Source: Clusia tigrina (lineage: Eukaryota > Arthropoda > Insecta > Diptera > Clusiidae). Taken from it: a stretch of DNA of 64,000 nucleotides. Below the pieces are notes generated by a model, which worked only from the letters and a program-made list of their open reading frames with translations, was not told the origin of the DNA and searched no databases. Position numbers and translations under genes: made by a program. Within the stretch, counting starts at the first letter, position 1. Each line of letters opens with the position of its first letter. The DNA is taken from positions 168,141,315 to 168,205,314 of the forward strand of contig OV050030.1 in the NCBI GenBank assembly GCA_920105625.2, read 5' to 3'. Shown piece after piece: positions 35,901 to 49,383 of this stretch.

Positions 35901-38754
35901 AGGCACGAGTTATTTATTGTCTCAAAATTTCAAGATTTTATGACGCTCCAGCAAAAAGTTACAAGCATTTGAATGTTGCAAACTTTGATAGGTATAGAAG
36001 TTAGGGCCATTTGAAGTTTTATCAGTGTTTTATTTTGGAGTCAAGGGTAGCATAGCTATGAGCGATAGCTTAAACTGACAAGAGGAACGAGAACTTTATT
36101 GTCACAAAATTTCTAGGTTTTATGACGCTCCAGTAAAAAGTTACAAGCATTTGATTGTTGCAAACTTTGATAAGTATAGGACGCACAGTATAGAAGTTAA
36201 GGCCATTTGAAGTTTTATCAGTGTTTGATTTGGGACTCAAGGGTACTATAGCTATGTGCGATAGCTTAAATTGACAAGAGGCACGAGTACTTAATTGCCA
36301 AAAAATTTCAAGGTTTTGTGATGCTCCAGTAAAAAGTTTCAAGCATTTGAATGCAAATTTGATAGGTTTAGGACCTACCGTATAGAAGTTAGGGGCATTT
36401 GAAGTCTTATCAGTGTTTGTTTTGGGACACAAAGGTAGCATGGCTATGAGCGATAGCTTATATTGACAAGAGGGACGAGTACTTTATTGTCACAAAATTT
36501 CAAGATTTTATGACGCTCCAGTAAATAGTTACAAGCTTTTGATTGTTGCAAACTTTGATAGGTATAGGACGCACCGCATAAAAGTTAGGGCCATTTGAAG
36601 TTTTACCACTGGTTTATTTTGGACTCAAGGGTGGCATAGCTATGAGCGATAGCTTAAATTGACTAGAGGCACGAGTGCTTTATTGTCTCAAAATTTCAAG
36701 ATTTTATGACGCTCCAGCAAAAAGTTACAAGCATTTGAATGTTGCAAACTTTGATAGGGATAGAAGTTAGGGCCATTTGAAGTTTTATCAGTGTTTTATT
36801 TTGGAGTCAAGGGTAGCATAGTTATGAGCGATAACTTTAATTGACAAGAGGCTTGAGTGGTTTATTGTCACAAAATTTCAAGGTTTTATGACGCTCAAGT
36901 AAAAAGTTACAAGCATTTGATTGTTGCAAACTTTAATATGTATAGAAGTTAGGGCCATTTGAAATTTTATCAGTGTGTTATTTTGGAGTCAAGGGTAGCA
37001 TAGTTATGAGCGATAACTTTAATTGACAAGAGGCACGAGTAATTTATTGTCACAAAATTTCAAGCTTTTGTGACGCTCCAGTAAAAAGTTACAAGCATTT
37101 GAATGTTGCAAACTTTGATAGGTATAGGACGAACTGTATAGAAGTTAGTGCCATTTGAAGTTTTATCAGTGTTTTTTTTAGTCAAGGGTAGCATATCTAT
37201 GAGCGATAGCTTAAATTGACAAGAGGGACGAGAACTTTATTGTCACAAATTTTCAAGGTTTTATGACGCTTCAGTAAAAAGTTACAACCATTTGAATGTT
37301 GCAAACTCTGATAGGTATAGGATGCACCGTATAGAAGTTAGGGCCACTTGAAGCTTTATCAGTGTTTGATTTGGGATTCAAGGGTAGCAGAGCTATGAGC
37401 GATAGCTTGATAAGAGGCTGGAGTACTTTATTGTCACAAAATTTCAAGGTTTTATTACGCCCCAGTAAAAAGTTGCAAGCATTGGATTCCTGCAAACTTT
37501 GATAGGTATAGGACACACAGTATAGATGTTAGGGTAATTTGAAGTTTTATCAGTGTTTGTTTTGAGACTCAAGGGTAGCATAGCTATGAGCGATAGCTTA
37601 AATTGACAAGAGGCAAGAGTACTTTATTGTCACAAAATTTCAAGATTTTATGACGCTCCAGTAAAAAGTTACAAGAATTTGAATGTTGCAAACTTTGCTA
37701 GGTATAGTATGCTACGTATAAAAGTTAGGGCCAGTTGAAGTTTTATCAGTGTTTTATTTTGAAGTCAAGGGGAGCATAGCTATGAGCGGTAACTTTAATT
37801 GACAAGAGGCACGAGTACTTTATTGTCAAAAAATTTCAAGATTTTATGACGCTCCAGTAAAAAGTTACAAGCTTTTGATTGTTGCAAACTTTGATAGGTA
37901 TAGGACGCACCGCATAAAAGTTAGGGCCATTTGAAGTTTTACCACTGGTTTATTTTGGACTCAAGGGTGGCATAGCTATGAGCGATAGCTTAAATTGACA
38001 AGAGGCACGAGTGCTTTATTGTCTCAAAATTTCAAGATTTTATGACGCTCCAGCAAAAAGTTACAAGCATTTGAATGTTGCAAACTTTGATAGGGATAGA
38101 AGTTAGGGCCATTTGAAGTTTTATCAGTGTTTTATTTTGGAGTCAAGGGTAGCATAGTTATGAGCGATAACTTCAATTGACAAGAGGCTTGAGTGGTTTA
38201 TTGTCACAAAATTTCAAGGTTTTATGACGCTCAAGTAAAAAGTTACAAGCATTTGATTGTTGCAAACTTTGATAGGTATAGAAGTTAGGGCCATTTGAAG
38301 TTTTATCAGTGTTTTCTTTTGGAGTCAAGGGTAGCATAGTTATGAGCGATAACTTTAATTGACAAGAGGCACGATTAATTTATTGTCACAAAATTTCAAG
38401 GTTTTATGACGCTCCAGTAAAAAGTTGCAAGCATTGGATTCCTGGAAACTTTGATAGGTATAGGACACACAGTATAGATGTTAGGGCAATTTGAAGTTTT
38501 ATCAGTGTTTGTTTTGTGACTCAAGGGAAGCATAGCTATGAGCGATAGCTTAAATTGTCAAGAGGCACGAGTACTTTATTGTCCCAAAATTTCAAGATTT
38601 TATGACTCTCCAGTAAAAAGTTACAAGCATTTGAATGTTGCAAACTTTGATAGGTATAGGATGCACCGTATAAAAGTTAGGGCCATTTGAAGTTTTATCA
38701 GTGTTTGATTTGGGACTCAAAGGTAGCATAGCTATGAGCGATAGCTTAAATTGA

Positions 38755-38790
38755 CAACAGGCACGAGTAATAAAGTACTCGTGCTTGTTG
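38755..38790. repeat. Foldback hairpin 3
   Basis: Same arms and loop as hairpin 1, located 6,586 bp from it within the HOR-3 duplication. Confidence 0.92.
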
Positions 38791-39420
38791 CAAACTTTGA
38801 TAAGTATAGGAAGCTCCATATAGAAGTTAGTGCCATTTGAAGTTTTATCAGTGTTTTTTTTGGAGTCAGGGTAGCATATCTATGAGCGATAGCTTATATT
38901 GACAAGAGGGACGAGTATTTTATCGTCACAAATTTTCAAGGTTTTATGACGCTCCAGTAAAAAGTTACAACCATTTGAATGTTGCAAACTCTGATAGGTA
39001 TAGGATGCACCGTATAGAAGTTAGGGCCACTTGAAGCTTTATCAGTGTTTGATTTGGGATTCAAGGGTAGCAGAGCTATGAGCGATAGCTTGATAAGAGG
39101 CTGGAGTAATTATTGTCACAAAATTTCAAAGTTTTATTACGCCCCAGTAAAAAGTTGCAAGCATTGGATTCCTGGAAACTTTGATAGGTATAGGACACAC
39201 AGTATAGATGTTAGGGCAATTTGAAGTTTTATCAGTGTTTGTTTTGTGACAAAAGGGAAGCATAGCTATGAGCGATAGCTTAAATTGACAAGAGGCACGA
39301 GTACTTTATTGTCCCAAAATTTCAAGATTTTATGACTCTCCAGTAAAAAGTTACAAGCATTTGAATGTTGCAAACTTTGATAGGTATAGGATGCACCGTA
39401 TAAAAGTTAGGGCCATTTGA

Positions 39421-41620
39421 AGTTTTATCAGTGTTTGTTTTGAGACGCACCGCATAAAAGTTAGGGCCATTTGAAGTTTTATCACTTATTATTTTGGACT
39501 CAAGGGTAGCATAGCTATGAGCGATAGCTTAAATTGACAAGTGGCACGAGTACTTTATTGTCCCAAAATTTCAAGATTTTATGACTCTCCAGTAAAAAGT
39601 TACAATCATTTGAATGTTGCAAACTTTGATAGGTATAGGACGCACCGTATAAAAGTTAGGGCCATTTGAAGTTTTATCAGTGTTTGATTTGGGAATCAAG
39701 GGTAGTACAGCTATGAGCGATAGCTTAAATTGACAAGAGGCACGAGTGCTTTATTGTCACCAAATTTCAAGATTTTATGACACCCCAGTTAAAAGTTACA
39801 AGCATTTGAATGTTGCAAACTTTGATAAGTATAGGAAGCTCCGTATAGAAGTTAGTGCCATTTGAAGTTTTATCAGTCTTTTTTTTGAGTCAGGGTAGCA
39901 TATCTATGAGCGATAGCTTATATTGACAAGAGGGACGAGTACTTTATTGTCACAAAATTTCAAGATTTTATGACTCTCCAGTAAAAAGTTACAAGCATTT
40001 GAATGTTGCAAACTTTGATAAGTATAGGAAGCTCCGTATAGAAGTTAGGGCCTGTTGAAGTTTTATCAGTGTTTTATTTTGAAGTCAAGGGGAGCATTGC
40101 TATGAGCGGTAACTTTAATTGACAAGAGGCACGAGTACTTTATTGTCAAAAAATTTCAAGATTTTATGACGCTCCAGTAAAAAGTTACAAGCATTTGATT
40201 GTTGCAAACTTTGATAGGTATAGGACACACCGCATAAAAGTTAGGGCCATTTGAAGTTTTATCACTGGTTTATTTTGGACTCAAGGGTAGCATAGCTATG
40301 AGCGATAGCTTAAATTGACAAGAGGCATGAGTACTTTATTGTCCCAAAATTTCAAGATTTTATGACTCTCCAATAAAAAGTTACAAGCATTTGAATGTTG
40401 CAAACTTTGATAGGTATAGGACGCACCGTATAAAAGTTAGGGCCATTTGAAGTTTTATCAGTGTTTCATTTTGCAGTCAAGGGTAGCATAGCTATGAGCG
40501 AAAGTTTAAATTGACAAGAGGCACGAGTACTTTATTGTCAAAAAATTCCAAGGTTTTATGACGCTTCAGTAAAAAGTTACAACCACTTGAATGTTGCAAA
40601 CTCTGATAGGTATAGGATGCACCGTATAGAAGTTAGGGCCACTTGAAGCTTTATCAGTGGTTTATTTGGGATTCCAGGGTAGCAGAGCTATGAGCGATAG
40701 CTTGATAAGAGGCTGGAGTACTTTATTGTCACAAAATTTCAAGGTTTTATTACGCCCCAGTAAAAAGTTGCAAGCATTGGATTCCTGCAAACTTTGATAG
40801 GTATAGGACACACAGTATAGATGTTAGGGCAATGTGAAGTTTTATCAGTGTTTGTTTTGAGACTCAAGGGTAGCATAGCTATGAGCGATAGCTTAAATTT
40901 ACAAGAGGCACGAGTACTTTATTGTCACAAAATTTCAAGATTTTATGACGCTCCAGTAAAAAGTTACAAGAATTTGAATGTTGCAAACTTTGCTAGGTAT
41001 AGTATGCAACGTATAGAAGTTAGGGCCATTTGAAAATTTATCGGTGTTTGATTTGGGAATCAAGGGTAGTATAGCTATGAGCGATAGCTTAAATTGACAA
41101 GAGGCACGCGTGCTATTTTGCACGAAATTTCAAGATTTTATGACACCCCAGTAAAAAGTTACAAGCATTTGAATGTTGGAAACTTTGATAGGTATAGGAC
41201 GCACCGTATAAAAGTTAGGGCCATTTGAAGTTTTATCAGTGTTTGATTTGGGACTCAAAGGTAGGATAGCTATGAGCGATAGCTTAAATTGACAACAGGC
41301 ACGAGTAATAAGGTACTCGTGCCTGTTGCAAACTTTGATAAGTATAGGAAGATCCATATAGAAGTTAGTGCCATTTGAAGTTTTATCAGTGTTTTTTTTT
41401 GGAGTCAGGGTACCATATCTATGAGAGATAGCTTATATTGACAAGAGGGACGAGTATTTTATCGTCACAAATTTTCAAGGTTTTATGACGCTCCAGTAAA
41501 AAGTTACAAGCATTTGAATGTTGCAAATTCTGATAGGTATAGGACGCACCGTTTAGAAGTTAGGGCCATTTGAAGTTCTATCAGTGTTTGATTTGCGACT
41601 CAAGGCTAGCATAGCTATGA
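39421..41620. repeat. Transition monomers between HOR-3 and HOR-4
   Basis: About eleven monomers mixing HOR-3 variants (CTTCAGTAAAAAGTTACAACC near 40,563) with HOR-4 variants. One junction near 39,440 (TTTTGAGACGCACCGCATAAA) has lost most of a monomer. The perfect version of the foldback hairpin is at 41,293-41,328. Confidence 0.72.
41293..41328. repeat. Foldback hairpin 4 (perfect arms)
   Basis: CAACAGGCACGAGTA, loop ATAAGG, then TACTCGTGCCTGTTG. The 15-bp arms are perfectly complementary, making this the likely closest relative of the founding event or a copy repaired against its own arm. Confidence 0.93.
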
Positions 41621-42012
41621 GCGATAACTTTAATTGATAAGAGGCACGAGTATTTTATTGTCATAAAATTTCAAGATTTTATGACGCTCCAGTAAAGAGT
41701 TACAAGCATTTGAACGTTGCATACTTTGATAGGTATAGGACGCACCGTATAGAAGTTAGGGCCATTTGAAGTTTTATCATTGTTTGATTTGGGACTCAAG
41801 GGTAGCATAGCTATGAGCGATAACTTTAATTGATAAGAGGCACGAGTATTTTATTGTCATAAAATTTCAAGATTTTATGACGCTCCAGTAAAGAGTTACA
41901 AGCATTTGAACGTTGCATACTTTGATAGGTATAGGACGCACCGTATAGAAGTTAGGGCCATTTGAAGTTTCATCATTGTTTGATTTGGGACTCAAGGGTA
42001 GCATAGCTATGA
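41621..42012. repeat. Two almost identical adjacent monomers (196 bp each)
   Basis: 41,621-41,816 and 41,817-42,012 are tandem copies sharing the private variants TTGATAAGAGGC, GTCATAAAATTTC, AGTAAAGAGTTAC, GAACGTTGCATAC and TATCATTGTTTG. I see a single difference (TTTTATCATTG versus TTTCATCATTG). This looks like a very recent single-monomer duplication. Confidence 0.88.
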
Positions 42013-45000
42013 GCGATAGCTTAAATTGACAAGAGGCACGAGTTCTTATTGTCACAAAATTTCAAGGTTTTATGACGCTCCAGTAAAAATTACCAGCATT
42101 TGATTGTTGCAATCTTTGATAGGTATAGGACGCACCGTATAGAAGTTAGGGCCAGTTGAAATTTTATCAGTGTTTTATTTTAAAGTCAAGTGGAGCATAG
42201 CTATGAGCGGTAACTTTAATTGACAAGAGGCACGAGTCCTTTGTTGTCAAAAAATTTCAAGATTTTATGACGCTCCAGTAAAAAGTTACAAGCATTTGAA
42301 TGTTGCAAACTTTGATAGGTACAGTACGCACAGTATAGAAGTTAGGGCCATTTGAAGTTCAAAGTGTTTTATTTTGGAGTCAAGGGTAGCATAGCTATGA
42401 GCGATAACTTTAATTGACAAGAGGCAGGAGTACTTTATTGTCACAAAATTTCAAGATTTTATGACGCTCCAGTAAATAGTTATAAGCATTTGATTGTTGC
42501 AAACTTTTATAAGTATAGGACGCACAGTATAGATGTTAGGGCCATTTGAAGTTTTATCAGTGTTTGATTTGGGACTCAAGGGTAGCATATCTATGAGCGA
42601 TAGCTTAAATTGACAAGAGGCACGAGTTCTTATTGTCACAAAATTTCAAGGTTTTATGACGCTCCAGTAAAAATTACCAGCATTTGATTGTTGCAAACTT
42701 TGATAGGTATAGGACGCACCGCATAGAAGTTAGGGCCAGTTGAAGTTCTATCAGTGTTTTATTTTGAAGTCAATGGGAGCATAGCTATGAGCGGTAACTT
42801 TAATTGACAAGAGGCACGAGTCCTTTGTTGTCAACAAATTTCAAGATTTTATGACGCTCCAGTAAAAAGTTACAAGCATTGGAATGTTGCAAAGTTTGAT
42901 AGGTACAGTACGCACAGTATAGAAGTTAGGGCCATTTGAAGTTCAAAGTGTTTTATTTTGGAATCAAGGGTAGCATAGCTATGAGCGATAACTTTAATTG
43001 ACAAGAGGCAGGAGTACTTTATTGTCACAAAATTTCAAGATTTTATGACGCTCCAGTAAATAGTTACAAGCATTTGAACGTTGCATACTTTGATAGGTAT
43101 AGGACGCACCGTATAGAAGTTAGGGCCATTTGAAGTTTTATCATTGTTTGATTTGGGACTCAAGGGTAGCATAGCTATGAGCGATAGCATAAATTGACAA
43201 GAGGCACGAGTTCTTATTGTCACAAAATTTCAAGGTTTTATGACGCTCCAGTAAAAATTACCAGCATTTGATTGTTGCAAACTTTGATAGGTATAAAACG
43301 CACCGTATAGAAGTTAGGGCCAGTTAAAGTTTTATCAGTGTTTTATTTTGAAGTCAAGGGGAGCATAGCTATGAGCGGTAACTTTAATTGACAAGAGGCA
43401 CGAGTACTTTATTGTCACAAAATTGCAAGTTTTTATGACGCTCCAGTAAAGAGTTACAAGCATTTGATTGTTGCAAACTTTGATAGGTATAGGACGCACA
43501 GTATAGATGTTAGGGCCATTTGAAGTTTTATCAGTGTTTGATTTGGGACTCAAGGGGAGCATAGCTATGAGCGGTAACTTTAATTGACAAGAGGCACGAG
43601 TACTTTATTGTCAAAAAATTTCAAGATTTTATGACGCTCAGTAAAAAGTTACAAGCATTTGAATGTTGCAAACTTTGATAGGTATAGGACGCACCGTATA
43701 AAAGTTAGGGCCATTTGAAGTTTTATCAGTGTTTGATTTGGGACTCAAAGGTAGCATAGCTATGAGCGACAGCTTAAATTGACAACAGGCACGAGTAATA
43801 AAGTACTCGTGCTTGTTGCAAATTTTGATAAGTATAGGAAGCTCCATATAGAAGTTAGTGCCATTTGAAGTTTTATCAGTGTTTTTTTTTTGGAGTCAGG
43901 GTACCATATCTATGAGCGATAGCTTATATTGACAAGAGGGACGAGTATTTTATCGTCAAAAATTTTCAAGGTTTTATGACGCTCCAGTAAAAAGTTACAA
44001 GCATTTGAATGTTGCAAACTCTGATAGGTATAGGACGCACCGTTTAGAAGTTAGGGCCATTTGAAGTTTAATCAGTGTTTGATTTGCGACTCAAGGCTAG
44101 CATAGCTATGAGCGATAACTTTAATTGATAAGAGGCACGAGTACTTTATTGTCACAATATTTCAAGATTTTATGACGCTCCAGTAAATAGTTACAAGCAT
44201 TTGAATGTTGCATACTTTGATAGGTATAGGACGCACCGTATAGAAGTTAGGGCCATTTGAAGTTTTATCATTGTTTGATTTGGGGCTCAAGGGTAGCATA
44301 GCTATGAGCGATAGCTTAAATTGACAAGAGGCACGAGTTCTTATTGTCACAAAATTTCAAGGTTTTATGACGCTCCAGTAAAAATTACCAGCATTTGATT
44401 GTTGCAAACTTTGATAGGTATAAAACGCACCGTATAGAAGTTAGGGCCAGTTAAAGTTTTATCAGTGTTTTATTTTGAAGTCAAGGGGAGCATAGCTATG
44501 AGCGGTAACTTTAATTGACAAGAGGCACGAGTACTTTATTGTCACAAAATTGCAAGGTTTTATTACGCTCCAGTCAAAAGTTACAAGCATTTGATTGTTG
44601 CAAACTTTGATAGGTATAGGACGCACAGTATAGATGTTAGGGCCATTTGAAGTTTTATCAGTGTTTGATTTGGGACTCAAGGGTAGCATATCTATGAGCG
44701 ATAACTTAAATTGACAAGAGGAACGTGTACTTTATTGTCACAAAATTTCAAGGTTTTATGACGCTCCAGTAAAAAGTTACAAGTATTTGAATGTTGCAAA
44801 CTTTGATAGATATATGACGCACCGTACAGAAGTTAGGGCCATTTGAAGTTTTATTAGTGTTTCATTTTGCAGTCAAGGGTAGCATAGCTATGAGAGATAG
44901 TTTAAATTCACAAGAGGCACGAGTACTTTATTGTCACGAAATTTCAAGATTTTATGACACCCCAGTAAAAAGTTACAAGCATTTGAATGTTGGAAACTTT

Positions 45001-45527
45001 GATAGGTATAGGACGCACCGTATAAAAGTTAGGGCCATTTGAAGTTTTATTAGTTTTTGATTTGGGACTCAAAGGTAGCATAGCTATGAGCGATAGCTTA
45101 AATTGACAAGAGGCACGAGTTCTTATTGTCACAAAATTTCAAGGTTTTATTACGGAACAGTAAAAATTACCAGCATTTGATTGTTGCAAACTTTGATAGG
45201 TATAGGACGCACCGTATAGAAGTTAGGGCCAGTTGAAGTTTTATCAGTGTTTTATTTTGAAATCAAGGGGAGCATAGCTATGAGCGGTAACTTTAATTGA
45301 CAAGAGGCACGAGTCCTTTGTTGTCAAAAAATTTCAAGATTTTATGACGCTCCAGTAAAAAGTTACAAGCATTTGAATGTTGCAAACTTTGATAGGTACA
45401 GTACGCACAGTATAGAAGTTAGGGCCATTTGAAGTTCAAAGTATTTTATTTTGGAGTCAAGGGTAGCATAGCTATGAGCGATAACTTTAAATGATAAGAG
45501 GCACGAGTATTTTATTGTCATAAAATT
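41867..45527. repeat. HOR-4 unit alpha, 3,661 bp
   Basis: The first part (about 41,867-43,230) is a run of 584-bp trimers, with landmarks at 41,867, 42,451 and 43,035. One monomer of each trimer carries the marker GAAGTTCAAAGTG, another the shortened GTAAAAATTACCAGC, and a third CGAGTTCTTATTG. The second part holds dispersed monomers and a hairpin at 43,783-43,818. The unit restarts at 45,528. Confidence 0.85.
43783..43818. repeat. Foldback hairpin 5
   Basis: Same as hairpin 1, inside HOR-4 unit alpha. Confidence 0.92.
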
Positions 45528-48500
45528 TCAAGATTTTATGACGCTCCAGTAAATAGTTACAAGCATTTGAACGTTGCATACTTTGATAGGTATAGAACGC
45601 ACCGTATAGAAGTTAGGGCCATTTGAAGTTTTATCATTGTTTGATTTGGGACTCAAGGGTAGCATAGCTATGAGCGATAGCTTAAATTGACAAGAGGCAC
45701 GAGTTCTTATTGTCACAAAATTTCAAGGTTTTATGACGCTCCAGTAAAAATTACCAGCATTTGATTGTTGCAATCTTTGATAGGTATAGGACGCACCGTA
45801 TAGAAGTTAGGGCCAGTTGAAATTTTATCAGTGTTTTATTTTAAAGTCAAGGGGAGCATAGCTATGAGCGGTAACTTTAATTGACAAGAGGCACGAGTCC
45901 TTTGTTGTCAAAAAATTTCAAGATTTTATGACGCTCCAGTAAAAAGTTACAAGCATTTGAATGTTGCAAACTTTGATAGGTACAGTACGCACAGTATAGA
46001 AGTTAGGGCCATTTGAAGTTCAAAGTGTTTTATTTTGGAGTCAAGGGTAGCATAGCTATGAGCGATAACTTTAATTGACAAGAGGCAGGAGTACTTTATT
46101 GTCACAAAATTTCAAGATTTTATGACGCTCCAGTAAATAGTTACAAGCATTTGATTGTTGCAAACTTTGATAGGTATAGGACGCACAGTATAGATGTTAG
46201 GGCCATTTGAAGTTTTATCAGTGTTTGATTTGGGACTCAAGGGTAGCATATCTATGAGCGATAGCTTAAATTGACAAGAGGCACGAGTTCTTATTGTCAC
46301 AAAATTTCAAGGTTTTATGACGCTCCAGTAAAAATTACCAGCATTTGATTGTTGCAAACTTTGATAGGTATAGGACGCACCGCATAGAAGTTAGGGCCAG
46401 TTGAAGTTTTATCAGTGTTTTATTTTGAAGTCAAGGGGAGCATAGCTATGAGCGGTAACTTTAATTGACAAGAGGCACGAGTCCTTTGTTGTCAACAAAT
46501 TTCAAGATTTTATGACGCTCCAGTAAAAAGTTACAAGCATTTGAATGTTGCAAACTTTGATAGGTACAGTACGCACAGTATAGAAGTTAGGGCCATTTGA
46601 AGTTCAAAGTGTTTTATTTTGGAGTCAAGGGTAGCATAGCTATGAGCGATAACTTTAATTGACAAGAGGCAGGAGTACTTTATTGTCACAAAATTTCAAG
46701 ATTTTATGACGCTCCAGTAAATAGTTACAAGCATTTGAACGTTGCATACTTTGATAGGTATAGGACGCACCGTATAGAAGTTAGGGCCATTTGAAGTTTT
46801 ATCATTGTTTGATTTGGGACTCAAGGGTAGCATAGCTATGAGCGATAGCTTAAATTGACAAGAGGCACGAGTTCTTATTGTCACAAAATTTCAAGGTTTT
46901 ATGACGCTCCAGTAAAAATTACCAGCATTTGATTGTTGCAAACTTTGATAGGTATAAAACGCACCGTATAGAAGTTAGGGCCAGTTACAGTTTTATCAGT
47001 GTTTTATTTTGAAGTCAAGGGGAGCATAGCTATGAGCGGTAACTTTAATTGACAAGAGGCACGAGTACTTTATTGTCACAAAATTGCAAGGTTTTATTAC
47101 GCTCCAGTCAAAAGTTACAAGCATTTGATTGTTGCAAACTTTGATAGGTATAGGACGCACAGTATAGATGTTAGGGCCATTTGAAGTTTTATCAGTGTTT
47201 GATTTGGGACTCAAGGGGAGCATAGCTATGAGCGGTAACTTTAATTGACAAGAGGCACGAGTACTTTATTGTCAAAAAATTTCAAGATTTTATGACGCTC
47301 AGTAAAAAGTTACAAGCATTTGATTGTTGCAAACTTTGATAGGTATAGGACACACCGCATAAAAGTTAGGGCCATTTGAAGTTTTATCACTGGTTTATTT
47401 TGGACTCAAGGGTAGCATAGCTATGAGCGATAGCGTAAATTGACAAGAGGAACGAGTACTTTATTGTCCCAAAATTTCAAGATTTTAAGACTCTCCAGTA
47501 AAAAGTTACAAGCATTTGAATGTTGCAAACTTTGATAGGTATAGGACGCACCGTATAAAAGTTAGGGCCATTTGAAGTTTTATCAGTGTTTGATTTGGGA
47601 CTCAAAGGTAGCATAGCTATGAGCGACAGCTTAAATTGACAACAGGCACGAGTAATAAAGTACTCGTGCTTGTTGCAAACTTTGATAAGTATAGGAAGCT
47701 CCATATAGAAGTTAGTGCCATTTGAAGTTTTATCAGTGTTTTTTTTTGGAGTCAGGGTACCATATCTATGAGCGATAGCTTATATTGACAAGAGGGACGA
47801 GTATTTTCTCGTCACAAATTTTCAAGGTTTTATGACGCTCCAGTAAAAAGTTACAAGCATTTGAATGTTGCAAACTCTGATAGGTATAGGACGCACCGTT
47901 TAGAAGTTAGGGCCATTTGAAGTTTTATTAGTGTTTGATTTGCGACTCAAGGCTAGCATAGCTATGAGCGATAACTTTAATTGATAAGAGGCACGAGTAC
48001 TTTATTGTCACAATATTTCAAGATTTTATGATGCTCCAGTAAATAGATACAAGCATTTGAATGTTGCATACTTTGATAGGTATAGGACGCACCATATAGA
48101 AGTTAGGGCCAATTGAAGTTTTATCATTGTTTGATTTGGGACTCAAGGGTAGCATATCTATGAGCGATAGCTTAAATTGACAAGAGGCACGAGTTGTTAT
48201 TGTCACAAAATTTCAAGGTTTTATGACGGTCCAGTAAAAATTACCTGCATTTGATTGTTGCAAACTTTGATAGGTATAAAACGCACCGTATAGAAGTTAG
48301 GGCCAGTTAAAGTTTTATCAGTGTTTTATTTTGAAGTCAAGGGGAGCATAGCTATGAGCGGTAACTTTAATTGACAAGAGGCACGAGTACTTTATTGTCA
48401 CAAAATTGCAAGGTTTTATTACGCTCCAGTCAAAAGTTACAAGCATTTGATTGTTGCAAACTTTGATAGGTATAGGACGCACAGTATAGATGTTAGGGCC

Positions 48501-49383
48501 ATTTGAAGTTTTATCAGTGTTTGATTTGGGACTCAAGGGTAGCATATCTATGAGCGATAACTTAAATTGACAAGAGGAACGTGTACTTTATTGTCACAAA
48601 ATTTCAAGGTTTTATGACGCTCCAGTAAAAAGTTACAAGTATTTGAATGTTGCAAACTTTGATAGATATATGACGCACCGTACAGAAGTTAGGGCCATTT
48701 GAAGTTTTATTAGTGTTTCATTTTGCAGTCAAGGGTAGCATAGCTATGAGAGATAGTTTAAATTCACAAGAGGCACGAGTACTTTATTGTCACGAAATTT
48801 CAAGATTTTATGACACCCCAGTAAAAAGTTACAAGCATTTGAATGTTGGAAACTTTGATAGGTATAGGACGCACCGTATAAAAGTTAGGGCCATTTGAAG
48901 TTTTATTAGTTTTTGATTTGGGACTCAAAGGTAGCATAGCTATGAGCGATAGCTTAAATTGACAAGAGGCACGAGTTCTTATTGTCACAAAATTTCAAGG
49001 TTTTATGACGCTCCAGTAAAAATTACCAGCATTTGATTGTTGCAAACTTTGATAGGTATAGGACGCACCGTATAGAAGTTAGGGCCAGTTGAAGTTTTAT
49101 CAGTGTTTTATTTTGAAGTCAAGGGGAGCATAGCTATGAGCGGTAACTTTAATTGACAAGAGGCACGAGTCCTTTGTTGTCAAAAAATTTCAAGATTTAA
49201 TGACGCTCCAGTAAAAAGTTACAAGCATTTGAATGTTGCAAGCTTTGATAGGTACAGTACGCACAGTATAGAAGTTAGGGCCATTTGAAGTTCAAAGTGT
49301 TTTATTTTGGTGTCAAGGGTAGCATAGCTATGAGCGATAACTTTAATTGACAAGAGGCAGGAGTACTTTATTGTCACAAAATT
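45528..49383. repeat. HOR-4 unit beta, ~3,856 bp
   Basis: Trimer landmarks 45,528, 46,112 and 46,696 repeat those of unit alpha at an offset of 3,661 bp. After about 47,300 the offset becomes 3,856 bp (44,162 to 48,018; 44,462 to 48,318; 44,857 to 48,713), indicating one extra monomer in this copy. The hairpin is at 47,640-47,675. Confidence 0.85.
47640..47675. repeat. Foldback hairpin 6
   Basis: Same as hairpin 1, inside HOR-4 unit beta. Confidence 0.92.

Larger units (their letters stand above)
30007..39420. repeat. HOR-3 domain: dimers and multi-kilobase duplications
   Basis: A 392-bp dimer recurs at 30,007 and 30,399 (GAAGTCAAGGGGAGCAT followed by GAGCGGTAAC, then a TTTTACCACTGGTTTATT monomer) and reappears at 31,553, 34,346 and 37,761. 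A long segment from about 30,460 to 32,330 is repeated at about 36,490-38,915. Offsets step from about 6,027 to 6,208 to 6,586 bp, so whole monomers (181 and 378 bp) were gained or lost between copies. A smaller duplication pairs about 33,380-34,066 with 35,281-35,967 at 1,901 bp. Three foldback hairpins lie in this domain. Confidence 0.82.

Noticed and set aside
36070..36441. 123-codon open reading frame on the - strand, the longest in the window
   Set aside because: It is just two monomers read through without a stop; its segments are the same as the shorter frames elsewhere.
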